Below, piece by piece: positions 1 through 21,028 of a stretch of 64,000 nucleotides of DNA. The notes below the pieces were generated by a model. That model saw only the letters and a program-made list of their open reading frames with translations. It made no database searches and was not told where the DNA came from. The stretch is taken from positions 9,298,130 through 9,362,129 of the forward strand of contig NC_088655.1 in the NCBI RefSeq assembly GCF_964019385.1, written 5' to 3'. The DNA is from Sycon ciliatum. Its lineage: Eukaryota; Porifera; Calcarea; Leucosolenida; Sycettidae. The translations under genes and the position numbers were made by a program. How positions within the stretch are numbered: the stretch's first letter is position 1; every line of letters begins with the position of its first letter.

Positions 1-291
1 CAGAAACAACGGGCACATTGCCTGCACATGATGAGATCAGGTCCATGCACTTGATATGATACGGAGGAATCTGAGATCTCAGTTTTGGGACACAGGCTGA
101 GCACGAATACAGCTCCAGTTTGAGTTAGCGAGTGAGAGAGTTAGCGGGAGAGTGAGCGGGCGAGTGAGCGAGCGAGTGAGTGAGTGATTGAGTAAGTTTG
201 CAAAGGAACAAGTGATTGAACAATAGAACGAGTGAGTGAGCAGGCCACATTGAGTAGTGTGTGTGGTGAGTAGTACTGGAGAGTTACATAC

Positions 292-7976
<7,685 letters not shown>

Positions 7977-9150
7977 GATTCGATGTCGGAGGGTGGATGC
8001 TGCCTCTGCTGGCTCTGGGTTGCACCGAAGCGTCCCAGGAATGGATCAGAATTCGCACAAGTAACCAGCAGCAGAAAGTAGGTACCAGGGAAGGGAATCT
8101 CCAGCAAAGGCAAGCAACGGTTGCAGCTTGTCGCCAAACTGCTTGCTCGAACACCGTCCAGCTGAGCGCAAATTTATACCCCGGCCGCCGTCATGGGAAA
8201 GAAAAAACGACGCACTACACGTCGCGTCGACAAGCAAACTGCACGTAGATCTAGTACTGTGCAGTCTGTGGCCCAGTGTGGGTGCAACTGCACGAGCCGC
8301 TACAGTGGTCTCCAGGTACGGTGGGTCGGTCTGGAGAAGTCGACCCTGAACTCTACGTGCGAAGCAGGCGACACCAGTCACCCCACTACACTGACTGGAT
8401 CCTTCCATGCACTGACATATCGACAGTCTAGTCTGTGTTTTTTTCACATGCATATGCAGTAAGCACAGGCAGAGCTCAAAATAATCACCACAAACCGTCC
8501 GTACCGCACGGCATTTGTAAAAGTGCACGCAAAGCACTACTGAGCGAGTCGTATGCCCGAATTTGGTCACATGTCCACATCTGGCTCACAGTCACAGCAT
8601 GACACCGCGACGTCCACGTCAAAGGTTGGATGATGATTTTGCTGACTTTTCGTATGGAGACAGGATTTGCCTCCTACGAGACGACATAACGGGACACCTG
8701 GGGAGCCTGTAACACAGATACGATCTACGCTTGCCTGTATTGTCATGTATTTCCATGAACGTATGACGTTCAATGGCAGGTAGCCGCAGAGTGGCAAACT
8801 GACAAGGAAAATACATGTCTGTAAGGTTTATCCTCCACTTCGATGCAGCCAGTAAATGAGTAATGTTACATGACCAATCATACAATCAATGAGTACCGTC
8901 ATCATGTCGTCATCGCAAAAATACCACACTCACTGCTGATATAAGATTTATAATAGCGGATAATACGGCCGTAATGTGAGCAAATAAAATACCTGTCAAG
9001 CATGGCGCCAGCCATGGATAATGAGCCTAGCGGCATACATGTACAATCACATGTAGGTCATGATACCGAACTTCCGAAGCATACCGCCGTACCGGTATTG
9101 CGACTTCACGAAACAGAAGACAGTCACTGAGTCAGTGAGAATCCTGCTGA

Positions 9151-9329
<179 letters not shown>

Positions 9330-10510
9330 TCTAAAATAGCTGATGCACACAATTCCTGGAAATGCCGCTATACTGACCGCGCACACGAACTAGTCCAGTG
9401 GCAGTGTAGTGCATTGTACTGCATGAGTCTCTTCCAGGAAATGGCAGTACTCCAAGCATGACGTCGCTCAACGGCAGCCAGTGGTATTTCACGCCTTATA
9501 TGAGCAACTGAACTATACATGATAGTCTATACTATTGGTCATCGACACACATGCTGACAAGAGCATAAAATAATAATCATGCTTTGTGGACTGTTGATGG
9601 CATTCTTTTTAGACAGATCACCGCATAAGCTCAGGGCGAGGAATACTCAATGGAACAGTTACAGTAACTGTTGCAGACGGTAGCCTCGGATATCAAGCTG
9701 TCAGCCAGTGTGCCAATGTCATTCCCTCAGGCCTGTAAATGTGTATAATGATGTAGGTATCTCCTCCAAAACCATCACAGTCATTATGCAGAGCACTTCT
9801 CCTTTCTCCGCCAACGTGACTGAGCTGCTACATGCTCAAGTCCATTGGCTTGGCGCCTAGCAGTATTGTACATGTAACTTGCTTGGCATAAGCAAAACAT
9901 GAACACACACGAAGCAGTATTATGTGAATTACATCGTAGATGACCAAGTTTGTCCATGATCGACACACAGCTTCGACATGCTGAAGTAATCCATTGTACA
10001 TATCCATGATATAGTCCGCAATCACCCACTCTGGATTCAATACATTTACAAGCGGGCACTAGTATGCTCTACACCCTGGTCAATAGTGTATCACTGGCTA
10101 CAAAAGCAAATGCCAACAACCCGCACGCTGTGATCGCCAGGCACTGCAATCTCTGTGCACAAGTACGGTAAATATTATGGGGTCACATTCCCAAAGCCTG
10201 GGTTCATTGTGCAAAAAATCAGCCTCAGACACAAAATGGAAATCCCAAGCTCCTCCTTACTACAATGGTATATGGGGTCCCATTCCCAAAGCCTGGGTTC
10301 AGCGTCCTACGAAATCAGGCTGAGAAACCCTAAGCTTGTCCTTGCTTTGTTCCCTAGCTCTAGTCATTGATGTGATAGGTGCCGTTACCGTGGTTACAAA
10401 ATTAATGGCCCTTTAACCAATGGACAGGCCAGGCCCACTGGAACTGGTCCGGTTGGTCAGGCCATTGTCGGACCAACTTGTTGGTCACCAACCTGTGTTT
10501 ACTGCTAGCT

Positions 10511-11193
10511 GAGGAGGTCATGTGTATACCCTCCATATCATACACAAACTGTATGAAAGTCATGTGACTACCCTCCATATCATACACAAACTGTATGAAA
10601 GTCACGTGACTACCCTCCATATCATACACAAACTGTATGAGTCATGTGTATACCCTCCATATCATACACAAACTGTATGAAAGTCATGTGTATACCCTCC
10701 ATATCATACACAAACTGTATGAAAGTCATGTGACTACCCTCCATATCATACACAAACTGTATGAAAGTCACATGACTACCCTCCATATCATACACAAACT
10801 GTATGAGTCATGTGTATACCCTCCATATCATACACAAACTGTATGAAAGTCATGTGACTACCCTCCATATCATACTCAAACTGTATGAAAGTCATGTGTA
10901 TACCCTCCATATCATACACAAACTGTATGAAAGTCATGTGTATACCCTCCATATCATACACAAACTGTATGAAAGTCATGTGTATACCCCGCTACATATC
11001 ATACACAAACTGTATGAAAGTCATGTGTATACCCCGCTACATATCAGTGAGTCGTAAAATATGGTATTTTACGACTCCCTGCTCCATATCATACACAAAC
11101 TGTATGAAAGTCATGTGACTACCCTCCATATCATACACAAACTGTATGAAAGTCATGTGACTACCATACATATCATACACAAACTGTATGAAA
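10511..11193 (+). repeat. 42-bp minisatellite, about 15 copies
   Basis: The unit CCTCCATATCATACACAAAC-TGTATGAAAGTCATGTG-AC/TATAC is repeated. Copies alternate between GTCATGTGTAT, GTCATGTGACT and GTCACGTGACT endings. One copy is interrupted at 11045-11085 by a short palindrome (CGTAAAATATGGTATTTTACG). Confidence 0.95.
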
Positions 11194-12559
11194 GGCTAGG
11201 GTAGGGCCGGACCAATCAAAAAACTGCTTTCACCGCCGGTCCTGATGGATACTCAAAGAAGGCAAAGTTGAAGGCAAGCAAGTTTCTGGAAACAAATTCG
11301 TTCATACAGGTCTAGAAACAATGACAGGAACCTAAAAATACAAGAGTGCTCCGGCTCGTTAGAGTGCTCAATATTCATTCAAATAGAGCTATAATTACAC
11401 ACAACCCAACTACAACAAATGATGCGTAGTGCTCTGTGTCGGGGAACCTAAAAATACAATTTCTTCACAAAGAGTCAGATATCATTCATCCGGTTCTTCT
11501 GAAGCTGCAGATAATAATAATTAGATTTAATAGAAATAAATAGCTATTCAGGAGTGTGGGGAGCTTGGCCGTCCTAATACCTATGCCCTTAACTAATGCT
11601 GAGGAAACTCAATCCGATCCTATTGTCATGTAGCATTCATAGATCCGCTGTCCAAGCAAAGGAAGCGAGGAAAGTGCCCAGGCCAAAACAGCGGCATATA
11701 TCGAGTGAGAAATCGTAGAATACGTCCTAATTTGAAGTGCATGTATCTGCACGACGATGTGCTAGATCTTCAATGCAGACAAATATCAGTTGCTCTGTAG
11801 GTTGGAGCAAATGAACCTAACAAAGGGTTTTTTTATGAGCATCAGAACCTACTAAAATTTGATAGAAAGTGAGCTTGCATCTGTTCAGAAGTTTTGTCAC
11901 AGCCAGTGCCCATTGTAAAATAATTTGAGTTCAAAACAAGTGCACATTTAAAAAGAATATTAGTTCAAACGATAGGAAATCCCGAATGTTTCATTTCCAA
12001 TAAAATTTAGATTTGCTTAGAGTTCTATTTGTCAATTTCACATCCAGATGAGCTTCAGGGCAGCCATTAGGTTGTCGACCCATGTTTCCTTTGGTGGCGG
12101 GTAGCGAAGCAGAAACAAAGGGTGGCCCATGGGTGCAGAGAAGTTCACATACGTGTCATTGCCTGTCATACAGAAGCAATGCAGAAGAAAAGAGAATACT
12201 TGCTTTGCTATGGGAAGGGAGAAGACCCAATGACGATAAGCTCATTGCACATTACCAACCAAGGAATGTGCGAGTAATGCATGTGAGTATGCTGGGATGA
12301 GTAAATCACTGTTCAACACCCTACACCGCCGTAGATCAGCAATATCCTGTTCAACACCCCATACTGCCATACAAGATCAGTAATGCACTCAGCCATACAA
12401 GGGTGGTCATGTGGGGTGTTGGTGACACAAACGATGTCAATGTTATTATGCACAGAATTGGGATTATCCCATGAGCCCAGCCAATCCACTCCTACTAATG
12501 TACAGGCACATACTTTTGAAGTACAAAACATAATAATATTATGCTGCACACACATGCAC

Positions 12560-12561
12560 GT

Positions 12562-12593
<32 letters not shown>

Positions 12594-12624
12594 CCATGCA
12601 TGCATACGTGCACACACATGCACC

Positions 12625-12660
<36 letters not shown>
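12560..12660 (+). repeat. CA-rich microsatellite
   Basis: Interrupted (CA)n with CATGCA variants. Confidence 0.9.
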
Positions 12661-12661
<1 letters not shown>

Positions 12662-12664
12662 ACA

Positions 12665-12686
12665 CCTTTGACCTTTGACCTTTGAC
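12665..12686 (-). promoter_or_regulatory. Three tandem AGGTCA-type half-sites with 1-bp spacing (DR1)
   Basis: The minus strand reads AGGTCAAAGGTCAAAGG, the direct-repeat-1 arrangement bound by RXR/HNF4/PPAR-class nuclear receptors in animals. It sits at the edge of a CA array, so it may be a short tandem repeat by chance. Confidence 0.3.
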
Positions 12687-12859
12687 GCCCATCGCCGGAG
12701 GCGATGATAGCAATGCTACGGCAGAAGCCATAGCAACTTGTGCTGGGATTGCACCATTCAACAGCTTGCAAGGCTGAAGAATTGACCGTCACTATTCAGC
12801 CTGGTCTACACCATATAGCTATTTGAAGTGACTTTTTCTGGCCAGTGAATCCCTAATCT

Positions 12860-12873
12860 CACACACACACACA

Positions 12874-12940
<67 letters not shown>
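12860..12940 (+). repeat. (CA)n microsatellite
   Basis: Nearly pure CA with one CCCA interruption. It adjoins the dispersed repeat at 12942. Confidence 0.95.
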
Positions 12941-12941
<1 letters not shown>

Positions 12942-12943
<2 letters not shown>

Positions 12944-13222
12944 TACTTACTTGTACTTACTTGTACTTGTTGCTCACTACCAAAACTGGTCACGTGAGTC
13001 CCCCCGGGAGAGGGGAGAGAGACTCAAAAGGAATCTTGGAAAGATGACTCAATTGGTTATTGAACCGCCCAACGACCGACACCCCCTGAAATCCCCAAAA
13101 CTCTGGGTGGACTTGAAAATGACCCCACTTATGGGCTCACCACACCTCAGTAAGTGGGTGAGGACAAGGTGCAGAAAAAGGATTGACGGCATCAGGGTAT
13201 CCGTCCCGGGATTCAACTGCAG

Positions 13223-13223
<1 letters not shown>
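12942..13223 (+). repeat. Dispersed repeat (copy 1), flanked by CA arrays
   Basis: It shares long near-identical blocks with 27325-27570, such as AAACTGGTCACGTG, GACACCCCCTGAAATCCCC and AAAAAGGATTGACGGCATC. Both copies start CTTGTACTTGTACTTG next to a CA array. No coding or tRNA-like part was recognised. It is probably a SINE or MITE-like element that spreads with its CA tail. Confidence 0.75.

Positions 13224-13311
<88 letters not shown>
13224..13311 (+). repeat. (AC)44 microsatellite
   Basis: Pure AC run at the right end of the dispersed repeat, 25 bp from GH31 exon 13337-13556. Confidence 0.96.
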
Positions 13312-13312
<1 letters not shown>

Positions 13313-13336
13313 CTTACATCTGATCCTCACACTCAC

Positions 13337-16300
13337 CAGTGACCAGAGTGCTGTTGTTGGCCCGGACCGCCCATTTCGTCGCCACCGGCAACCAAACCGA
13401 GACCGTACTTACACCCGGATCCGTGACGGGAGCCACTAGGATCTCGGAGCCGAACATGAACTGTTCATAGCGAATGCCCAGGTCACACAGGGCCGTGTTG
13501 TTCCAGTGCTCAAACACCATGTGGCGCACCATCGGCCAGCCATACGTGTTGGCTTCCTATAACATACACAAACAGAAGCAGTATGCTTAGGTTCTGCGAA
13601 ATTGCTCAATACCTGATTCAGGCAGAGCGGAAATTGCCCAAGGTTTTCATTGTGTGCCTTTGTGTTTAACCCTTTAAGAGCCACAGGAAAATTTGAAATT
13701 TCTGCATTTTTTCGTGTTCCTTGGATCATAGCTTCAGTTCTACTCACTCAATTCTCACAATCTAGGGCTTCCTGGAAAGGTCTCCGCGAGAGGAAGAGAA
13801 TGAGGTCGATCATGATAGCCAGCACACCGTCTATCCAGCGCTAGATCGCAGCGACAGTACGAAAAATGCCCCAAATGCGTCCAATTGCGTCCCGCTCCAG
13901 ATATTTCATTTTACTCGATCGTGGAGTTCCAATTTTTTCGCTGTGTACTCTTGACAATATCAACAGTGAAACCCGTGCAAATTCGAGTAAACCAGCGTGA
14001 CGAAAAGTCTCAAAATTCTCAATACTAAAGTCGCACTGCGCGCTTTTGAAATTGCCGCGATCGCGGCTCAACTTACGAGTGATTTATCTCAGGAACCGTT
14101 GCTCGCAGCGCTTCGCGGATTGTTTCTCCCGACAGGTGAGAGTTTTCTCTTCGCCCTGGATATTTCGATCACTGGATTTGAGCGAGATTGGACTGAGTTA
14201 CGATCTTTTGAAATTTTGCATTTGAATGCGTCATTTACGACGCATTCAAGTATGGGGCGGCTCTTAAAGGGTTAACATACACACAGACGGCAGAACACAC
14301 AACAACATCGTATCACCCATAAAGCAGTGCAGTGAAACGGTTTTCAAATTGTGAACCAGCATCTGTCTCCAGATGCCCAATAAATGCCCCCATCTTTTCG
14401 CGATTTTCGGATCGTTTCGAACAGAAGTAAGTTTCAGACAGCATCCAAAAGATCCTATGCGCAAAAAAAGGTACACATTTTACTTATATCACATGATCAT
14501 ACGGGACAGCCATGTGGGCTCCAACTCCAGTTGTAAGTCTTGCACCAAGAGGTCACATGACGTCGGCCATGTTGGTTCCGCTGTCCACTACACAAAGCCC
14601 GATTTTGCTAGCAATTCTGCTATCAAAATATTGAAGAGTTTTGACAAAAGAATTTGCTGGCAAAACGGTGCAAAATATCGGCATGTTTTTTTTTGCTGGA
14701 AATTGGGAGATATTTACACTTATAAGGTGCACGCGACTCATTTTCGCACATTTTGCCAACACGTGACTGACTGGTGCTCATGTTTGCCCACAAGTGACCC
14801 ATTTTCGGTCTGTTTCCCCACACGTTACACAAATTTGGCCTCGCATTGGAGCAAAAAGTGAGCAAAATATCCAGTGGTCTGGCAAAGTGAAAGCAAAATA
14901 TCGACGATGAGCCAGCAAAATTTTGGGGCAAATTATCGAAGCTTCACTGGCAAAATCGGGCTTGGCCTACTGTCCACATCATGACATGATCACTTTCTGC
15001 ACAAATTTAGTCACATGACAAAGATGTGAAACCACTCCACACTGCAATGGTCTATACTAGTACTGCTAACCAATAATTGTGCAAACGTACCCCGTATAGA
15101 ATGTCCCTATAGGCTTGCAATCCCTTGAAGAGCATGGCCATGCGCAGAAACTGCTCTATCGTGTCAGCATCGCTGTCAACCTGCCGCACACACCACAGTG
15201 CAAGAAAGAGAGAGGGCAGAGAGTGATGTTGTTCAGCATACAGTAGTACACTGAACAGAAAGCTAATGTCGTCGGGGGGTTTTAATCCCTCGCACGATAG
15301 CCCTTCCGATTACTCTCGATATCTCATATCACACGGACGCCACACTCAGAGAACAGATTATCGTTCATGCTCCAAAGAGAGTCTCAAGAAGAAGGCACAC
15401 AAAACAATCAGGATGCGCACGATAAGCATGCACGCATGCGCAACCTGCACGTGCCAAAAGGGGCACACACGTGCCAAAAGGGCAGGGACAACATATTTCC
15501 ACACGAAAAAAAATGCATCCTCTCCTGAGGATGGGAGAGAAAAAAAAAACGAGAAGACAGACAGGAGAAGAAGAAATCAAATGTGAACAACATACACATG
15601 CAGATACGCAGGGCCAAACAGTAGGATACATTAGTAACTCCGGACAACGGGGGAAAAGCCAAAGCAAAGGGGTGGAAAGAAAACAGACTGGGCCCACCCA
15701 TAGAGGGAACCGCCATCTTTCAGGCGTGGGCCCCCGGAAAACAACCACCTCGCCCTGGTGCGAAGCCAAGGCAAACCGACGGTACGGCGAAGACCGCGGC
15801 AGCTGAACCGGGTGACCAGTCATCTGACAGCACAGGAGTTGTCCGGAAAACCATCACGCAGCCGATGGGGCTACGAAAACTCACAGATACACACACAGAA
15901 AGAAAGAAACAAGGACTGACGCAAACATCTCAGCAATACTAGGAGCCAAAATTCAGACAAGAAAAACCACAAGAAGGAATGGCAGAACAGCAACGTTGAA
16001 CACGCCTACGGATACAGGGGCAGTCTATCCATGAGGACACCAGATAGCACACAAACAAATCGGTCACCAATACGCAAACAAAAATTAACATAGAAAAACC
16101 ACAGGGCGCTACCCTGAATAACCACAGGCCTCTAACCTGAAAAAACCCACAGGTCTCTAACCTGAAAAAAACCCACAGGGATTGAACCTGAATATCACGC
16201 GTGAAACACAACCGCTCACGAAACACAAAAAAACACCGTCCTGAACCCTACTGGGACGCACAAAGGCCAGCCAGCAAAACACGGAAACCGAACACCCGCA

Positions 16301-19300
16301 AGGCGAACCGATACAAATAAGCGCTGGATCCCACCAGCCCACCAGGCAGACCGTGGCTCACCATGATCGGACGCCCCCCTAGGTGAAATGAAGAGACCCA
16401 CGTGCCAAAAACACAAATACCAAACAACACGCTCACAGAAATATTGCCACCCGGACCGTCAACGAGAATCTCAGAAGCATGTTACACCACTGGGCGTCAG
16501 CCATTCCACATGAGCGGGACAACCAGGCGGAGCACTAAAACGCTCGACACAAAACATGAATACTAGTAAAACGAAAAAGAAAGCACTTGTACTTGAAACT
16601 GGAAACGACGGAGTGCCACCACATCGAGTAAATCGATGGGGACATCTACCAAACTGAAACAAATCGGACGACACAGGATCGGAGCAGTCCGACGACACCG
16701 AAACGACGTGCACCAGTGCACAACACAGGGCGAGTAAGCAAACACGAGCAAAGCTACCCATGCTGACTACCATGATGACGTACCAAGCAACACGATGAGC
16801 ATGCACGACAGCACGGACAACAAACTTTCAAGTCAGAAGGTGTGAAACACAGTGCACACGACCACTCGAACAGCCAGAGGCCGGAGGGCGACAATGTACA
16901 CTGCTTCAAAACACCGCACACACAACGTGGGCCACAATCATGTACTAACAGGAGCGAGGCTCGAACAATGTACTCGTACACAAGAGAACAACCCGGGACT
17001 TCAATGCCACGAAGCGAAACAATTATTTTGAAAATCCCAAATCGAAGACTAGTACCAGGAGAACTACGTACAAGGTACCAAACATTACGCAGGGCAGACA
17101 AAGCATGCTCACCTGAGTAGGAGCTCCGAGGACAGGGTTGAGCAGATGGAGCAAAGCGGAGCCATGGCGAGGACGCGTGGAGAAGACAAGATTTGAAGCC
17201 ACGGCGAAAACGATCTCAGGGTCGTGGGAAACGATGCCACTAGCTGGGCGCCAATTGTCGTCGGGGGGTTTTAATCCCTCGCACGATAGCCCTTCCGATT
17301 ACTCTCGATATCTCATATCACACGGACGCCACACTCAGAGAACAGATTATCGTTCATGCTCCAAAGAGAGTCTCAAGAAGAAGGCACACAAAACAATCAG
17401 GATGCGCACGATAAGCATGCACGCATGCGCAACCTGCACGTGCCAAAAGGGGCACACACGTGCCAAAAGGGCAGGGACAACACTAAAGTCACTAAACACA
17501 ACACATGGGTAAGACAAAATTCTGGCTAACATTGATGGCAACTTGATCCTGCTCACATACATGTGGTACAGTGGACAAATTTCTACTAACACAAAGTTCT
17601 GGAAAAATGGGAGACATGCCCGCTTGCCCAAACCGTGTGACTTCTGTTAAAGAGTCAATGTCTCTAAACGACCAAACAGAATTGGACATGGCCAAATCTC
17701 CATAGACTACTTTATCCGTTGGGTACTTTATACTGAGCTGTCGCACTGTCGTGCAATCAGAGTGCACACCATGCAAGAAGACATTCTAAAACAAAAAGAC
17801 TCTATTCTAGAAATTCGACGAGGAGACAATAATTTTAATATGGCAATAAGTAGGACGAGCTGAAGCGACATGTGGACTACTTTATTAACAATGTAAGCGA
17901 TGGAGACGATGCAAGAAACAACCTAAAGGGTAAGGAAAAATACATGTAAGAAGAAAAAGGGCAATGGAAAAAAAATATGATTCGAACAAGTTTTCGTACA
18001 ACACTCTTCAGGAATCACCGTTGTACTAAAGAACAAAATGAGAACAAAGGAAATAATATAGCAATCAAGGTAGGGTGACACGATACAATGACAGCACTAG
18101 AATATCGAGGTGCGATTTCTCACAAAAGTGTGCAGAAAACAAGGGTATACAAGTAAGAACTAAGCGTGACAAGTGTGTATCAGCAACAAAAAACAAAAAA
18201 GTGAGAACGAATGATAATAATAACAATCATAAACAAGAAGGTGACAAAACACATTTAGGCACAAGTGGCAACAACGTTGCCACACTACACAACAGAACAT
18301 TATTTGAACAATTTTAGGGTAATAACACTATCTTTCTGGACACACAAATTCGGCTTATGAATGCGCTGACAAACAGCTTCCAAAACTTGTAACTGCAACA
18401 GATAACCATGACGAGCACGGCACAAAACAGAAAAACAGGAATCAGAATAAGTACGACAACAGTCAGTACTAGAAACCAAATGATTGTATACTGAAGACTT
18501 GTTATTACGAGACGGACGCACACAATCTCGACTCACGCGCACACCCTCACACTCCCTCTCACCCCCACTCAGCTCACCTTCTCCCTCACTGTCCGAATCA
18601 GAACCTGCTCCGTCATCCACCGCGGTTTGACTCTCCTCCTCACTTGCATCGTCCTGCGTCTCACCTTCACCACCCACGCCAACCCTGAATGCCGTTGCCT
18701 TCACGTCAGTCGTCGTCCTTTCCGATTGTTTCCTTTGTATTTTTACCGTGAATTCATAGGTCCGGTTGTAATCTGCTGTAGATCTCCGTGGTCTGTCATT
18801 TGCTGCTTTGTTTTGTGGATTAGTTGTTGTTGTTGTTGTTGGATGTGAACCTGGTGTTGTTGTTGGATGTGAAGCTGGTGTTGTTGTTGCCGCCATGGTT
18901 GTTGGTCTTTCTGTTGAATCCAGCTCTGGTTCCGGTGATTTGTCCCACCGGAACCCGAGTCAAGCTCCGTGTGAAGACATCCAAGAAGAAGATTGCCTGA
19001 TGAGTCCAGCGGGGACGAAACGTACGTCGCAATCGAGCTATGTCGTTGCTGTGTCATCTGCTATGTGCCATGCACTACTTGATGTACCAGCCTGCTATGC
19101 CGGATACCGCCAACCATGCATCGACCAGGCGCCAGGCGCGAACTGATGGTGGTGGTGGTGAGAAGGAGAGCTCTGTGCCAGAACTTTGCAGCCTAGAGAG
19201 CGTGTGTGGGCAGGCGTGTGTTTACCGCCATATTGCCAGGTGTGTCTTTACCACCATATTTATCAACCAACTCATGTCACAGTTATTTAATACTGAGGAG

Positions 19301-20849
19301 GTTATGTGTGCCGATAACCGTATTTTCCAGAGTATGAGCCGCACTTTGAACACTGGAGATTCACCCAAAGTCGGTGTGGCTAATATTATGATGGCCGAAT
19401 GAATGGTTATATACAGGGTGGATGTCTGTATTATTCCGTGACAAAACATGATCTGAGTGTGTGGCCTATATTCCAGTGCGGCTTCTACTCCAGTGCCGCT
19501 TATACTCGTAAACTCATACCTCAGTTATCCGGACCCCGCAATGTTTCAGCGCTTCTTGTTGAAGCGGATAGGAGCACCATGGACACTTCAATGGTCTCCT
19601 CCAGGGCGCTCCTCTGCACACAGTTGTGGAAAAATTGCGAAAATAGTTTGTGAAAATGAAGAAAGTTGCGAAAGTTGCGATTTCTTCCAAAACAACAGAA
19701 AGTTGCGAAAAAAGTGGCGAGCATCTTTGGGAAAGGGCTAATTATGGCGCGCTTCGTCTGCGTAGACGCCGAGACCTTTGAGGTCGGCAGAGCAGCCTGG
19801 CCCCGCCACCACTTCTCGCACATATTCGGGAATATAGTGGACTTTCGTATAAAAAATAATAAAAAAATAAAAAAGACAGCACTGGTATCAGCATCCAACC
19901 TGCCAGGTGTTGGGTAAGGTTCCAAGGTGAGAACGAAACATGGCGGAGAACACGGCTAACTCGGTCCAGCGCATCAGCAGCTCTTTTGTACGCAAAAACC
20001 TGCAGGGAACATTCACGTCCAATCATTCATGCACTCATAAGGTGAATTATTGAAGAGAATCGACAAACAACAAAATGTGGTAGCCTACTAGGTCCGCATC
20101 TGCTTTGCCTGGAGCGCTGGAAAGCTAGTTCACGTTGAGTGATAATCAAATATGTTACCTAGCAACCACAAGGTGTTCAAAAGTGCTTTATTCGAATGGA
20201 AAGATGACTCAGTCTGCATGCACACTCAATGAATGGTCTTTCCGCTACGCAATCGTGACTTCTTCTATCCTGACATCAGTTTATCAGTACTAGCCCATAA
20301 GCAGGCTACTGTCGTAGATATTCGGCGCATATCTATTTTCGGCCATTTTCGGCCTGGTCATGTTTGGCCCGAAATTTGTTGTGGCCGAAATTTTGTTTTA
20401 CAAGGTTCAGTGTGACAGTGTATACAGGCGGCAGCAGTGCAGGCCAAAAATTTGATGCGGCCAAAATGGGTTTTAGCCCTGGGAGGCCGAAATTTGAATG
20501 GGGCGAAAATTTGTACACTTACAGTATACAGAGCGTAAATGAAGCGACGGAATGTGAGAGAGGACTGGACAAAGAGATTATCATACCGGTACCCTATCTA
20601 CGTACTCACTTCACGCCAGCAATGTCAACGTCCGCATATCCACCGATGTCCGTGTGCACCAGTGTGTGTCCAGACATGCCTGTTCATGTACAGGGCAAAA
20701 TGTGCATACACACATTCACACGTACACACGTACACACATACACACATACACACGTACACACACATTGATGCATCCAGGCATCCATACACATGCACTAATA
20801 CGCATACACGCAAGTGCACGCATGCATACACACGTATATACACATACAC

Positions 20850-20905
<56 letters not shown>

Positions 20906-20985
20906 ACACACACACACACACACGCATGCACGCATACACATACGTGCACACACACGTGCACACACACACACACGTGCACACACAC

Positions 20986-21028
<43 letters not shown>

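Larger units (their letters stand above)
15267..17482 (-). mobile_element. Non-autonomous LTR retrotransposon (TRIM-like) with identical LTRs
   Basis: Direct repeats of 227 bp, 15267-15493 and 17256-17482, read identical throughout, begin TG and end CA, and are flanked by a 4-bp CTAA duplication (15263-15266, 17483-17486). Beside the right LTR the minus strand reads TGGCGCCCAGC, a primer-binding-site-like sequence 2 nt inside the LTR, which sets the orientation. The 1.76-kb interior holds no gag, protease, reverse transcriptase or integrase motif, only scattered short frames. It must be mobilised in trans. It lies in the same orientation as the GH31 gene, in the intron upstream of the exon at 15091-15180. 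Confidence 0.85.

Noticed and set aside
10402-11118. Possible CRISPR array or repeat protein
   Set aside because: The repeats are contiguous with no unique spacers, so this is a minisatellite in animal DNA.
15365-16806. Short frames inside the TRIM-like element as gag or pol
   Set aside because: No zinc knuckle, protease, RT or integrase motif on either strand.
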